A stretch of 64,000 bases of DNA from Sediminibacterium sp. (lineage in GTDB: Bacteria; Bacteroidota; Bacteroidia; Chitinophagales; Chitinophagaceae): NCBI RefSeq assembly GCF_030695065.1, contig NZ_JAUYTR010000009.1:186001-250000 (forward strand), in the 5' to 3' direction. Position 1 is the first letter of the stretch; each line of letters begins with the position of its first letter. Of the stretch, positions 1 through 9,856 are shown in pieces. A model generated the notes under the pieces. It was given only the letters and a program-made list of their open reading frames with translations. It made no database searches and had not been told where the DNA came from. The translations under genes and the position numbers were made by a program.

Positions 1-1165
1 ACCCCAATAAGGCAACAAATAATTTTTTCTCGTCTTTACTTAATGCTAATCCAAAAGGCAATAAACCCCTGAATTGATCAATGCTTGCACTTACTTTAAT
101 GGGTATATGGCGTACAATTTTTTGGCTTTCATAATCAATCACACTGATATTGTCATTGGTAGCATTAGAAATATATGCATACTTTTTTCCAACAGCAATA
201 GAGTTAGGACTTGCGCCACCCACTACTTCAATGTCTTCAATTAATTCACCTATTTGATGGCCAGTTTTTAATTTGCTCAACACTTTATTGGTATTCAAAT
301 CTATCACAAACACACTCATTGCTTCAGGTGAATTGGGGCTACCTACACCAGGGATTTTTTTCCCATCTATAACTGTTCCATTAATAGACTCATTGGTATT
401 ATCGCCATATGGGTGATGTGGTATCACTAATGAATCATAATTTTTTTCGGTCATACCTTCAACTAAAGGGTACGCATACATTCCCACATTAGCTACAAAC
501 GCAAACTGTTTATTTGGGCTTAAAGACAAACCAAAGGGGAGCCTTCCACAAGGAATAGATGCTTCAATTTGTTTGGTAGCAAGATTAAGCCGAACCATCC
601 TATAATTAGCCCTGTCTAAAACCAGCAACTCATTTTTTTCTTCATTAAATAATAAATCAGCAGTAAAACTATCTTCAAACAAATCCACTCCCACTTTTCC
701 ATTTAAAGAAATAGAATCCAAGCGCCTCATGGTATTGATATCATATACCAATACTGCGCCATTGTCTCCCCCACTCAAATAAACAATATTGGAAGCTTTT
801 CCAAAATCAACTCCTAAAAAAGATCCATTAGAAAAAGGAGAAGGAATTTTTTTATCATAAGAAGGCACCCTAGTATGGTCCATGGTTGCTAAGTCAATAA
901 TAGTAAACACACCATTGTGTAGGGTAACTGCTTTTTTACCATCTGGCGAAACACGCATCCCAAATGGATCATGCGTTATGCGAACCAAATCACCTGCAGG
1001 ACTTATATATCTACCACTGGGTAAAACCGAAATACCTTTTTCTTGAATTCGTGCATATTCAAATTTACCCGGTACTTCTAAAATAGGAATTAGCTTGGGC
1101 TGTTGCGCAGTTGTTTTAACAACAGTACAAAATGATATAAATAATAAAAAAACACAATTTCGCAT
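1..1165 (-). CDS. YncE/YVTN-like beta-propeller protein, N-terminal part (3' end outside window)
   Basis: Not in ORF track because it runs off the edge. Manual translation from ATG at 1165 gives MRNCVFLLFISFCTVVKTTAQQPKLIPILEVPGKFEYARIQEKG... with a signal peptide and repeated propeller-like blades (FGMRVSPDGKKAVTLHNG, LPFGLSLSPNKQFAFVANVG). Confidence 0.7.
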   Translation of the reverse strand, partial: MRNCVFLLFISFCTVVKTTAQQPKLIPILEVPGKFEYARIQEKGISVLPSGRYISPAGDLVRITHDPFGMRVSPDGKKAVTLHNGVFTIIDLATMDHTRVPSYDKKIPSPFSNGSFLGVDFGKASNIVYLSGGDNGAVLVYDINTMRRLDSISLNGKVGVDLFEDSFTADLLFNEEKNELLVLDRANYRMVRLNLATKQIEASIPCGRLPFGLSLSPNKQFAFVANVGMYAYPLVEGMTEKNYDSLVIPHHPYGDNTNESINGTVIDGKKIPGVGSPNSPEAMSVFVIDLNTNKVLSKLKTGHQIGELIEDIEVVGGASPNSIAVGKKYAYISNATNDNISVIDYESQKIVRHIPIKVSASIDQFRGLLPFGLALSKDEKKLFVALLG

Positions 1166-1250
1166 GAGATAAAGTTAAAGGATAAAATAATAAATGAGGT
1201 GAATGCTATAGCATCCACCTCATTGAATAAAAACTAAAACTGAGAAAAAG

Positions 1251-2777
1251 TTATTTAGCTATCCATACTAAGGTATTGATATCATCAGCACCCTGTCTTG
1301 TAACTGCTGCAGCTCTATTAGTTGCATTTAATGCTTGCTCAGCTAATGGATAAATGAATCTCACTGGTACTTTATTGTTGTTCAAATTATCTTGTCCTGG
1401 TACAATTACTGGTAAGCCAGTTCTTCTCCAATCAAACCAGCCTTCTAACCCGGTAAAAAACAATGACACCCATTTTTGAAGTGCAATCTTGCCCAACTTT
1501 TCAGTATTTGATCCAATATAGGCAACTGCTGGTTGTGTGTAGTAAGAAGCAGCAGGGGTTACATTAATTCCATATGCTGCCGGAACCATTGCAGCGTAGT
1601 AGGCAAAATTGGCTTGTATTCCATTTAAGTAATATGTTTCTGCTGTAGTGGATGAACTAATCATTCCCTTTTCAGCTGCTTCTGCCAAAATAAATTGCAA
1701 CTCTGCATAATTCATTATGATACCTCTAGCAACGTTGGGAAGTGGAGCAGCTTGACCATTGTCGTTACAAACCAAACATGCATAACTATAGCCAATCCTT
1801 GAAACACCTTGAGGACCACCATTATAATTTAAAGCAGCAACATCTCCCAATCCATTAGGAATTCCTTCAATTTTAGGATTACCAGCCGCAACAGAATTTT
1901 GAGAAGGTCTACCAAACACTGCTAATCTAGGATCATTTATTGCAGATAAGCGATCACTCAAAGTTTTACTAACCCTTATCTCATCTATTGATCCAACTCT
2001 TGACCCGTATAAAGGCCATTGATTTGCAGGAACATCTGCTAAATACTTCAATTCGGCATTGTCATCATTAGAAGTCATTAATGGATTCAAAGTGGCATTT
2101 GCAACAATTGCTTGCATATCTGCATTCACCGATTTCTTTTTAGACAAGCGCATGAGCAATCTTAATCTTAAAGAGTTAGCTAATTTCTTCCATTTTATCA
2201 CTGATCCATTAAATAAAATATCTCCTGAAATGGCTTCATTGCTTGTACCTAATATATCATTCGCTTTTTTAAGATCAGCCAATAACCCTGTATAAATTTG
2301 CTCTTGTGTATCGTATTTTGGCAAATAAATACCGTTTGTCTTTGCTTTTACTGCCTCAGAATAAGGAATATCTCCATAGGCATCAGTTGCCATAGAAAAC
2401 AACCAACTTTTTAAAACTAGTGCAACACCTAAATAGTTTTGCTGAACAGGTGCGCTTGAACTTGCTAGGTCAATAATGTTTTGAACATTACGCATATTGC
2501 CATAAACATTAGACCAAATACCATTTTTCTCTCCCCATAAATAACGGTCTTCATTTACAAATTGAATTTTTGCTGTGTATTGGACTAATAAATTTCCAGT
2601 TCCCCAAGCTTGTCCAACTTGCTCATTTACTGCACTCTTAATTACCCCAGATAACAACAAATTAGGTGTTACTTTGGTAGGAATATTTGGATTGGTATTT
2701 ACTTCTGTAAAGTCTTTGGTGCATGCATTCAGCAATAAAAGCGAAAATGCAGATAAGACTAAATATAATTTTTTCAT
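1251..2777 (-). CDS. SusD/RagB family nutrient-binding outer membrane lipoprotein (SusD-like)
   Basis: Lipoprotein signal MKKLYLVLSAFSLLLLNACTKDF; SusD-like ATDAYGDIPYSEA and EGWFDWRRTGLP motifs; directly downstream of SusC. Confidence 0.92.
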   Translation of the reverse strand: MKKLYLVLSAFSLLLLNACTKDFTEVNTNPNIPTKVTPNLLLSGVIKSAVNEQVGQAWGTGNLLVQYTAKIQFVNEDRYLWGEKNGIWSNVYGNMRNVQNIIDLASSSAPVQQNYLGVALVLKSWLFSMATDAYGDIPYSEAVKAKTNGIYLPKYDTQEQIYTGLLADLKKANDILGTSNEAISGDILFNGSVIKWKKLANSLRLRLLMRLSKKKSVNADMQAIVANATLNPLMTSNDDNAELKYLADVPANQWPLYGSRVGSIDEIRVSKTLSDRLSAINDPRLAVFGRPSQNSVAAGNPKIEGIPNGLGDVAALNYNGGPQGVSRIGYSYACLVCNDNGQAAPLPNVARGIIMNYAELQFILAEAAEKGMISSSTTAETYYLNGIQANFAYYAAMVPAAYGINVTPAASYYTQPAVAYIGSNTEKLGKIALQKWVSLFFTGLEGWFDWRRTGLPVIVPGQDNLNNNKVPVRFIYPLAEQALNATNRAAAVTRQGADDINTLVWIAK

Positions 2778-2795
2778 TGTTGTCTTTTTAAATTT

Positions 2796-5700
2796 TTAGA
2801 ATTTCAAACTAAGGTTAACACCATAGCTTCTTGAAGAAGGAATAGACATGTATTCAATACCAGGCAATGCAGTACCTCCAGTATAAGACATCACTTCAGG
2901 ATCAACATGTGGCACATTAGACCATAATGCTAAATTTCTTCCAACAAAACTTAAAGTAGCAGCTTTAAAAGGCGTTTTACTTAATAAAGTTGTTGGGAAA
3001 TTAAATCCAATCTGAAGTTCTCTTAGCTTTACAAATGAAGCATCATACATTACACCCTCAGCAATGGCTCTTCCTCCAGTCCAAGCAGTATGCCATTCTC
3101 TTGCGGTACGTTTAACATCATTTGCTACAAATTGCCCATTCACCAACATAACACCTTGACCAATTACTCCATTTCCTGGTTTAGTTAAATCGTATCCATC
3201 TGCACGACCCTCTAAGGTTTCTGCAATAATACCTCCTTCACGTCCAACTGTTTGTGTGTGTGAGTAAACATTACCACCCATTCTAATATCAAATAAGAAG
3301 CCCAATTTGAAATTTCCATAAGTAAATGTATTATTTATACCAGCTAACCAATCTGGATTATAATTACCCAATTTAATTCGATCTGTTGTTCTTACAGGCC
3401 TTCCATTACTAAATACCATTTGACCAACAAACTTGCCAGTACCATCATAATAAGCTCCATTTGGGTTGGTATTTTGTACGCGAGCAAAACCAATACCATA
3501 CATATCACCCATTCGTTCGCCAACTCTAGCTTCAATACTCACACTTCTACTAGCCATTACTAAATTGGATAACCCATCAGACAACTCAACCACCTTACTT
3601 CTATTGGTTGAAAAGTTTAAATCTACCGTCCAACGTAATCCATTCTTTTTTCCAACTACCGGAACCAAATTTAACATTGCTTCAAAACCATAGTTTCTAA
3701 TAAGCCCCGCATTAATAGATCTCGAAGTATAACCAGATGTTTGAGACAATGGGATATTAATAATCTGATTCTTGGTATTACTTTGATAAAAAGTTAAGTC
3801 TAAACCAATTCGATTATTCAACATTTTTATTTCTGTCCCAATTTCAAATGCAGTGCTAATTTCTGGCTTTAATGAAAGGTTGGCCAAACGATCTGTTTCA
3901 CCATAAATTTGTGCAGTACCAAACGCAGTACTTGGATTATACGCTTGTGTAAAAGTGAAAGGATCCGTATCATTACCCACTTGGGCCACACTTCCTCTAA
4001 CCTTAGCAAAATTAATTATAGAAGGTAATTGAACCATATCACTTACAACAGCACTTAACGCTGCAGATGAATAGAAAAATGAATTTTTCTCAGAACCTAG
4101 CGCTTTTAATTCTGCTGGCAATGTAAGAGCACTACTCCAATCATTTCTACCGGTTAGTTCTAAAAACAAATAGTTTTTATAAGAAACTTGTGCAGCACCA
4201 TATAAACTATTGACTCTTTTTTCAGTTAGTGTTTGAGCAATATCTACTGGAACTCTATTATTTGTAAGCTTATAAATTCCAGGAATGTTTAATTGACCTG
4301 CATTCACTTCATTAAAATCACTCTTCTGTCTAGTTTGATTACCTCCTAAAGATCCCGAAACAGTAAAGTCAGTATTAATTTTTTTATTCGCACTTAAAAG
4401 GAAATCGGTGTTTCTCTCTTCAGTAACAACCCTAGCTTCTCTATATTGTCCAAATGGAAAACGCTGGGTACTAAACCCTCTTTTGTAAGCTCTCAATTCA
4501 GATGCATAATCGGTAGCAGCTCTTAGCTGTAAGCTTAACCAACTTGCTAAGTCATATTTTAAAGTGATGTTCCCAAGAATACGATCAACTTGTTGACTAT
4601 TTGTGTTCTCATAAACTGTTAAATAAGGATTATCATGGTAGTTATAATTCCAACCAAATTGCTTAACCCCTTCTAAACCTGGCTGCCATAGTCTTTTCAT
4701 ATCAGCAATTCTAACAGACCTAGGGAACCAGCTCGTAAATAAATACATGATACTTTCAGTACCATAACTAATGGAAGGTCTATTACCACTATTACTTTTG
4801 ATATAAGATACAAATGCACGAGCAGAAAATTTATCTGTTAAATTGTATCCTCCGCTAAATGAAACGGTATTTCTTTTCAAGTCGGTATTTGGCACTATCC
4901 CAGTTTGATCTAAATTGGTATAAGACAACCTAAAATCACCTTCCTTATTGCTTCCTACAATCGCAACGTTATTGGTTATAGTTCTACCAGTTTCAAAGAA
5001 ATTAGCTACCCCGTCAATATCTGGTAACCAAGGAGTAGGTGTAATCACACTTCCAGCAGGTGCATTTAAATCGCCACCTAAAAATGGAATAACTTGTCCA
5101 TTTAAGGTTCTTGGAGAATTGTATTGAGGATACAGTTGCCCCTTAAAAGCAGGCCCCCAACCTTCATCAGTTCCATCAGTTAAACCAGCACCCCCTCCAT
5201 TCACAAACGCAAAAGCACCGCCATTCCCGTTTCCTTGTCCATATACATTTTGAAATTCAGGAAGCTTTAATGCATTTTCAAAAGTTAAGTTACTGTTCAC
5301 TTCTACACCAATACCCTTACTGCTTTTACCCGATTTAGTTTTAATTACAATTACACCATTTGCTGCCCTTGAACCATATAATGCAGATGCTGCTGGTCCT
5401 TTTAAAACGTTTATACTCTCTACATCATCTGGATTAATAAAACCAGCCCCATTGCCAAAATCTACTTCCATATTCCCTCTTCCACTTGCACCTACAATAG
5501 AATTACTAATAGGCACTCCATCTATTACATACAGTGGCTGATTTTTATTCATATCTACTGAGCGTTCACCTCTTATAGTTACCCTAGCAGAACCACCAAT
5601 ACCAGAATTACCCCCTACTACAGTAACGCCTGCAATTTTACCAGCAAGTTGACTTACCACGTTTGTTTCACGCGCAACAGTTAAACTTTCGCCTTTTAAC

Positions 5701-6083
5701 TCTTGAGAAGCATATCCCAATTTTTTCTTTTCTCTTTTAATACCCAAAGCAGTTACTACTACTTCATCTAACTCGGAAGTACTAGTATTCATTTGAATTT
5801 GTAAAAAGCCATTGGAAATGGTGAGTGTTTTATTACTATAGCCTACAGAACTTATGGTAATTTGATCTCCAACATTAGCATTTAAATTAAAATTACCTTG
5901 TTCATCAGATATAGTATTAAGCTTGGTTTTTATTACAGTAATTGTTGCCCCTACAATGCCATTGCCTGTAGTAGCGTCCACTACTCTACCTTTAATACTG
6001 TTCTGCGCATATGCAGAAAAATGAAAAAGCAATAATAACAAACTGTATAAAATTGCTTTAAAGAAATAGTTTTTTGTTTTCAT
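2796..6083 (-). CDS. SusC/RagA family TonB-linked outer membrane protein
   Basis: N-terminal carboxypeptidase-regulatory-like domain (IKGRVVDATTGNGIVGATITV), plug domain motifs (LKGPAASALYGSRAANGVIVIKTKSG), C-terminal beta-barrel. Confidence 0.95.
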   Translation of the reverse strand: MKTKNYFFKAILYSLLLLLFHFSAYAQNSIKGRVVDATTGNGIVGATITVIKTKLNTISDEQGNFNLNANVGDQITISSVGYSNKTLTISNGFLQIQMNTSTSELDEVVVTALGIKREKKKLGYASQELKGESLTVARETNVVSQLAGKIAGVTVVGGNSGIGGSARVTIRGERSVDMNKNQPLYVIDGVPISNSIVGASGRGNMEVDFGNGAGFINPDDVESINVLKGPAASALYGSRAANGVIVIKTKSGKSSKGIGVEVNSNLTFENALKLPEFQNVYGQGNGNGGAFAFVNGGGAGLTDGTDEGWGPAFKGQLYPQYNSPRTLNGQVIPFLGGDLNAPAGSVITPTPWLPDIDGVANFFETGRTITNNVAIVGSNKEGDFRLSYTNLDQTGIVPNTDLKRNTVSFSGGYNLTDKFSARAFVSYIKSNSGNRPSISYGTESIMYLFTSWFPRSVRIADMKRLWQPGLEGVKQFGWNYNYHDNPYLTVYENTNSQQVDRILGNITLKYDLASWLSLQLRAATDYASELRAYKRGFSTQRFPFGQYREARVVTEERNTDFLLSANKKINTDFTVSGSLGGNQTRQKSDFNEVNAGQLNIPGIYKLTNNRVPVDIAQTLTEKRVNSLYGAAQVSYKNYLFLELTGRNDWSSALTLPAELKALGSEKNSFFYSSAALSAVVSDMVQLPSIINFAKVRGSVAQVGNDTDPFTFTQAYNPSTAFGTAQIYGETDRLANLSLKPEISTAFEIGTEIKMLNNRIGLDLTFYQSNTKNQIINIPLSQTSGYTSRSINAGLIRNYGFEAMLNLVPVVGKKNGLRWTVDLNFSTNRSKVVELSDGLSNLVMASRSVSIEARVGERMGDMYGIGFARVQNTNPNGAYYDGTGKFVGQMVFSNGRPVRTTDRIKLGNYNPDWLAGINNTFTYGNFKLGFLFDIRMGGNVYSHTQTVGREGGIIAETLEGRADGYDLTKPGNGVIGQGVMLVNGQFVANDVKRTAREWHTAWTGGRAIAEGVMYDASFVKLRELQIGFNFPTTLLSKTPFKAATLSFVGRNLALWSNVPHVDPEVMSYTGGTALPGIEYMSIPSSRSYGVNLSLKF

Positions 6084-6167
6084 AATAAGTTTCCTGTTTG
6101 AGCAGCAAACCTATCATTGCAATGTTAACTGAATGTATTGTTAATGTTAACTCTATGTTTTGTTATT

Positions 6168-7292
6168 TCAAATTATTTTATCAATGAGTTTTTCAGCAAC
6201 ACCAAAACTCAAAGTCATACCTGCTCCGCCTAACCCATTCAACAAATAAACATCATCAATTGGCTCATTAAAATACCATGATGAACCATCTGTCATCTTC
6301 GGATAAACACCATTCCAAGTAGAACTTATTTCCCAATTAGACGCATTCATAAAACTGTTTAAATAATTTAGAATTAATTCATTTACATTATGATGGTCAA
6401 AGGGATCAAAAGTATACCCATACTCATGCGAATCGCCAACAGTTAAGTCTCCAAACTCATGTTGTGATACCATTACGTGAATTCCGTATTTAATATAATC
6501 TGGTATTTCGCAAATTAATTTATTGCGCAAAAGATCTAAAGAAGGAGCGCTTTTAAAACTAGTATAATGTAGTAAGGAAAGGCCGCCACATACAGAAGTT
6601 CCAATTAACTTATTGTTTGGCGCACTCATTCGAATCATTTGCAATTTGCACTTTACAATTGGCAATGAAATAAATGTTTCAGGGAAAAGTGTTTCAATAT
6701 CTTGACCACTGCAAATAACAATTTTATCTGCTTTTAATAATTTATTTCCAGACTTCACAAATCCCGTCCCAACTTCTTGTACTGTATGATTCCACAAAAA
6801 TTGAACACCAGAAAATGATTCTAGAAAATCACTAACATTTGCAACGGCAATTCTAGGATCAACAATCATTTCATCGGCCGAAAACAACCCACCGTATAAA
6901 TTATTCTGCTTAACAAGTGGGTACTTTATTGATATCTGACTTGGCGTTAACAGTGTTATTGGTCTACCTTCTTTTTCAAACTGGGCAAATAGCTCATTTA
7001 AAATTATCCACTCTTCACTTGAATATGCAACATGTAAACTTCCTGATTGATTGTACCACATTCCAACACTATTGGAAATATCCCTCCAAATTTGAGACGA
7101 TTTCTTTGCTAGCTGATACAATTCACCGTCGGGCTGACCAATTGGCCATACCATTCCGAAATTTCTAATAGACGCACCAACTGCACGTTGTGTTTTATCT
7201 AATACAGTCACATTAAACCCATTATTAGTTAGCGCCCTTGCAGTAGCAAGACCAACTATACCCGCACCAACTACGATAGCAGATTTTTTCAT
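6168..7292 (-). CDS. TIGR03364-like FAD-dependent oxidoreductase (phosphonate-associated)
   Basis: Rossmann FAD motif AIVVGAGIVGLATARAL; ASIRNFGMVWPIGQPDGE; C-terminal LLNGLGGAGMTLSFG; adjacent to PhnX-like and PhnZ-like genes. Confidence 0.82.
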   Translation of the reverse strand: MKKSAIVVGAGIVGLATARALTNNGFNVTVLDKTQRAVGASIRNFGMVWPIGQPDGELYQLAKKSSQIWRDISNSVGMWYNQSGSLHVAYSSEEWIILNELFAQFEKEGRPITLLTPSQISIKYPLVKQNNLYGGLFSADEMIVDPRIAVANVSDFLESFSGVQFLWNHTVQEVGTGFVKSGNKLLKADKIVICSGQDIETLFPETFISLPIVKCKLQMIRMSAPNNKLIGTSVCGGLSLLHYTSFKSAPSLDLLRNKLICEIPDYIKYGIHVMVSQHEFGDLTVGDSHEYGYTFDPFDHHNVNELILNYLNSFMNASNWEISSTWNGVYPKMTDGSSWYFNEPIDDVYLLNGLGGAGMTLSFGVAEKLIDKII

Positions 7293-8593
7293 ATTACCTG
7301 TTTTGATAATTTAAAATACTTAAGATGTCCAACAAGAGTAAAAAGGACTAAGCATATTCCCCCAATAGCTGCAACAATAAATAATAAAGAGAAAAAAAAG
7401 ACCCAACTAAATTGAATTGAAATGAATTCCTTTACTAGCAAAACTATTACAGTGCCTAAATACCCAAAAGCGTCTGCTATATACATTACAAAGCCTACAT
7501 TACCTTTAATTTCATAACTCGAAATCATTCTTTCAAAATATAAGCAATTGAAAGGCAAGTAAGCTAAGTATAGCCCTGCTGTTGATAATATCATCCAATT
7601 GATTGGGTTTAACAATTGTTGATAAAACAATAGAGTTGATATCAGAGAAAGTAATAATCCTAGGATTACTAAAATATGAGAATAAACAAATGCTTTGAAA
7701 TTAGATTTAATGGTAAAAAAAGACCCGATAATAATGAGCACGAATATTGTTATCCATGTGCTAGTCCTAACAAAAATTCCGGCATCGGCAATATACCCAG
7801 TTTCCATCCATAACTCATTGGCAAAATCTTCACTAAAATCTCTAACAATAGTAAAAAGCATATAGCTAATAACAACAGGCAATAACAACCACCCAAATTG
7901 AGTAACAAATTTTTTTTGTTCCTTTAAGTTCATTGGAATGCGTTCTGACCTAACTAATACATCGGATGAACTTGGAATAGGCGTTTGTTTCAAAAGCCAC
8001 AATGCAAACAACAAAGGAATTAAAAATACACCCCCCGCAATAAAAGGCATCCAAAAATCATGAATATCAATATTAATTAAGAGCCATTTACCTACGGACT
8101 TTGCTAAACCAGATGCAAAAATGAAACTACTTACCAAAAAAGCACCCATTATTTCAGTTGTTTTTCTCCCTTCTAAAAAACCAAATACCAAACCAAAAAC
8201 CATCCCTAATGGCAGCCCATTTAAAAACATACAAAAAATATTGTAAGGTGCCGGAATAATAGCAAATAGGAATAATGCCACCCAAGCAGTTAAAATACAA
8301 ATCAATATTCCTTGTATTCGAAACTTTGGATCTATTGAAGCAATGATTCTAATTCCAATAAATTTACTAATCATATATCCTAAAACCTGAGCAATAACTA
8401 AGCAAACTTTATATGAAATACCCAAGAAAGTCCAATTTGTATATAAGCCAACAGTATAAGGTTTCCTAAAACCATACATGCCTGTATAAACAACAAATGC
8501 AGCAAATGAAACAACGAACAACAAAAATGCAGGTGAATTTTGCATTCTGTTATTTAGAAAATCATTATGCCGAATTTTAAAATAATGCATCAT
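7289..8593 (-). CDS. DUF5690 family / MFS-type membrane transporter
   Basis: About 12 hydrophobic segments; FVVYTGMYGFRKPY resembles the N-terminal signature of organophosphate:phosphate antiporters; 4-nt overlaps with both neighbours. Confidence 0.75.
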   Translation of the reverse strand: MMHYFKIRHNDFLNNRMQNSPAFLLFVVSFAAFVVYTGMYGFRKPYTVGLYTNWTFLGISYKVCLVIAQVLGYMISKFIGIRIIASIDPKFRIQGILICILTAWVALFLFAIIPAPYNIFCMFLNGLPLGMVFGLVFGFLEGRKTTEIMGAFLVSSFIFASGLAKSVGKWLLINIDIHDFWMPFIAGGVFLIPLLFALWLLKQTPIPSSSDVLVRSERIPMNLKEQKKFVTQFGWLLLPVVISYMLFTIVRDFSEDFANELWMETGYIADAGIFVRTSTWITIFVLIIIGSFFTIKSNFKAFVYSHILVILGLLLSLISTLLFYQQLLNPINWMILSTAGLYLAYLPFNCLYFERMISSYEIKGNVGFVMYIADAFGYLGTVIVLLVKEFISIQFSWVFFFSLLFIVAAIGGICLVLFTLVGHLKYFKLSKQVI

Positions 8594-9270
8594 TCAATCA
8601 ATGAGATTATTTCATTTAAGCTATCAATAATATAGTCAGGATTAGATAATTGAAGCAAAGAGGCATTTTGTGCACCAGTGGTAATACCAATAGTTAGCCC
8701 ACATTGTGCATTTTTACCTTCTACTATATCAATAATTGAATCGCCTACTTTAATAACCATTCTTGCATCTGAGATTTCCATTTTTTGCATTGCCAAAAGA
8801 ATCATATCTGGCGCTGGCCTTCCATTAGCCACATCGGAAGCAGTAATTAATCCATCAATTTGTTCCCCTATATTCCAATAAAGCCTTTGAATTAAGTGAT
8901 GGGCTGTAGTACTGTCGTATCCTGTATTTAATACTACTTTTATTCCCATATTTTTAAGCATGGCAAAAACTTCACCTGCTCCTTCCATTGGCAAAATGGG
9001 AGCAGTTGCATAGGCAATTAGTAACTTTTCTTTAAACAATTCATGAAGTCGATCTGCTAATTTGTCTGGCGCAAATACACCAAGCTCAATTAAAACATCT
9101 CGAAAAGCCGACCGCTTTTCTTTACCAGCAGCAATTGAAAGCACTAAATCAAGACTACAATCATAGCCATCATCTATTAGTGTTTGATGCAATAATTTAT
9201 AAACTAAATTATCTTCATTAACTGTGGTGCCTGCCATATCAAATACCACTAATGCATATTTATTTTTCAT
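8590..9270 (-). CDS. Phosphonatase-like (PhnX-like) HAD-family hydrolase
   Basis: DxAGT motif FDMAGTTV in place of DxDxT, GRPAP (Arg in place of the usual HAD Lys), KVGDSIIDIVEGKNAQC; Lys-containing cap segment AAGKEKR. Confidence 0.82.
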   Translation of the reverse strand: MKNKYALVVFDMAGTTVNEDNLVYKLLHQTLIDDGYDCSLDLVLSIAAGKEKRSAFRDVLIELGVFAPDKLADRLHELFKEKLLIAYATAPILPMEGAGEVFAMLKNMGIKVVLNTGYDSTTAHHLIQRLYWNIGEQIDGLITASDVANGRPAPDMILLAMQKMEISDARMVIKVGDSIIDIVEGKNAQCGLTIGITTGAQNASLLQLSNPDYIIDSLNEIISLIE

Positions 9271-9271
9271 C

Positions 9272-9856
9272 TTATTCTATTTGACTTTTTTGCAAATGAC
9301 GAATAATCATTTGCTTATATGGCTCAAGATTTTGGGGCAATGGTTTATTTGGAATTTTTGCTTCTTCGTCAATTTTGCGAATAGCTAAAATGCTTTCTAA
9401 AAAAGGATTTTGCTCAAAAAGATTTGCTTCTTCTTCAGACATTGGACCACCTTGAAAAGAAAGCGTTTGCATACTTGCTTCTGATAATAATGCTAAATAT
9501 GCTGGGTGTTTATAACAGAGGTATCTTTTAGCAGGCACATGAAGTGCAACAGATTGAACTACCACATCTGCAAAACCTCTTGCTTGTAAAAAAGCTCCTC
9601 CCAATAGTTCATGGTCATGTAACCCAAGCCCTCCCATATTATTTTCCGAGGTTGTTGGCTCACAAATATGTCCAATATCATGCAATAGTGCAGCAATTAT
9701 CAACTCTTCTCCAAGACCTTTTTCAGCTGCAATTTCTGCACTCTGAACCATATGTTCCAACTTGGTTACAGGTTCCCCAATATATTCTGAACCGCCATTC
9801 GATAATAATAGTTGAATAATTTCTTCTGCAATTTCTGAAGCAATAAGTCTTTCCAT
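9272..9856 (-). CDS. HD-domain phosphonate oxygenase-like protein (PhnZ-like, TIGR03276 type)
   Basis: EYIGEPVTKLEH (YxGE motif), LLHDIGH, LHDHELLGG, ALHVPAKRYLC, RKIDEEAK; consistent with PhnZ-type mixed-valent diiron HD oxygenases. Confidence 0.82.
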   Translation of the reverse strand: MERLIASEIAEEIIQLLLSNGGSEYIGEPVTKLEHMVQSAEIAAEKGLGEELIIAALLHDIGHICEPTTSENNMGGLGLHDHELLGGAFLQARGFADVVVQSVALHVPAKRYLCYKHPAYLALLSEASMQTLSFQGGPMSEEEANLFEQNPFLESILAIRKIDEEAKIPNKPLPQNLEPYKQMIIRHLQKSQIE

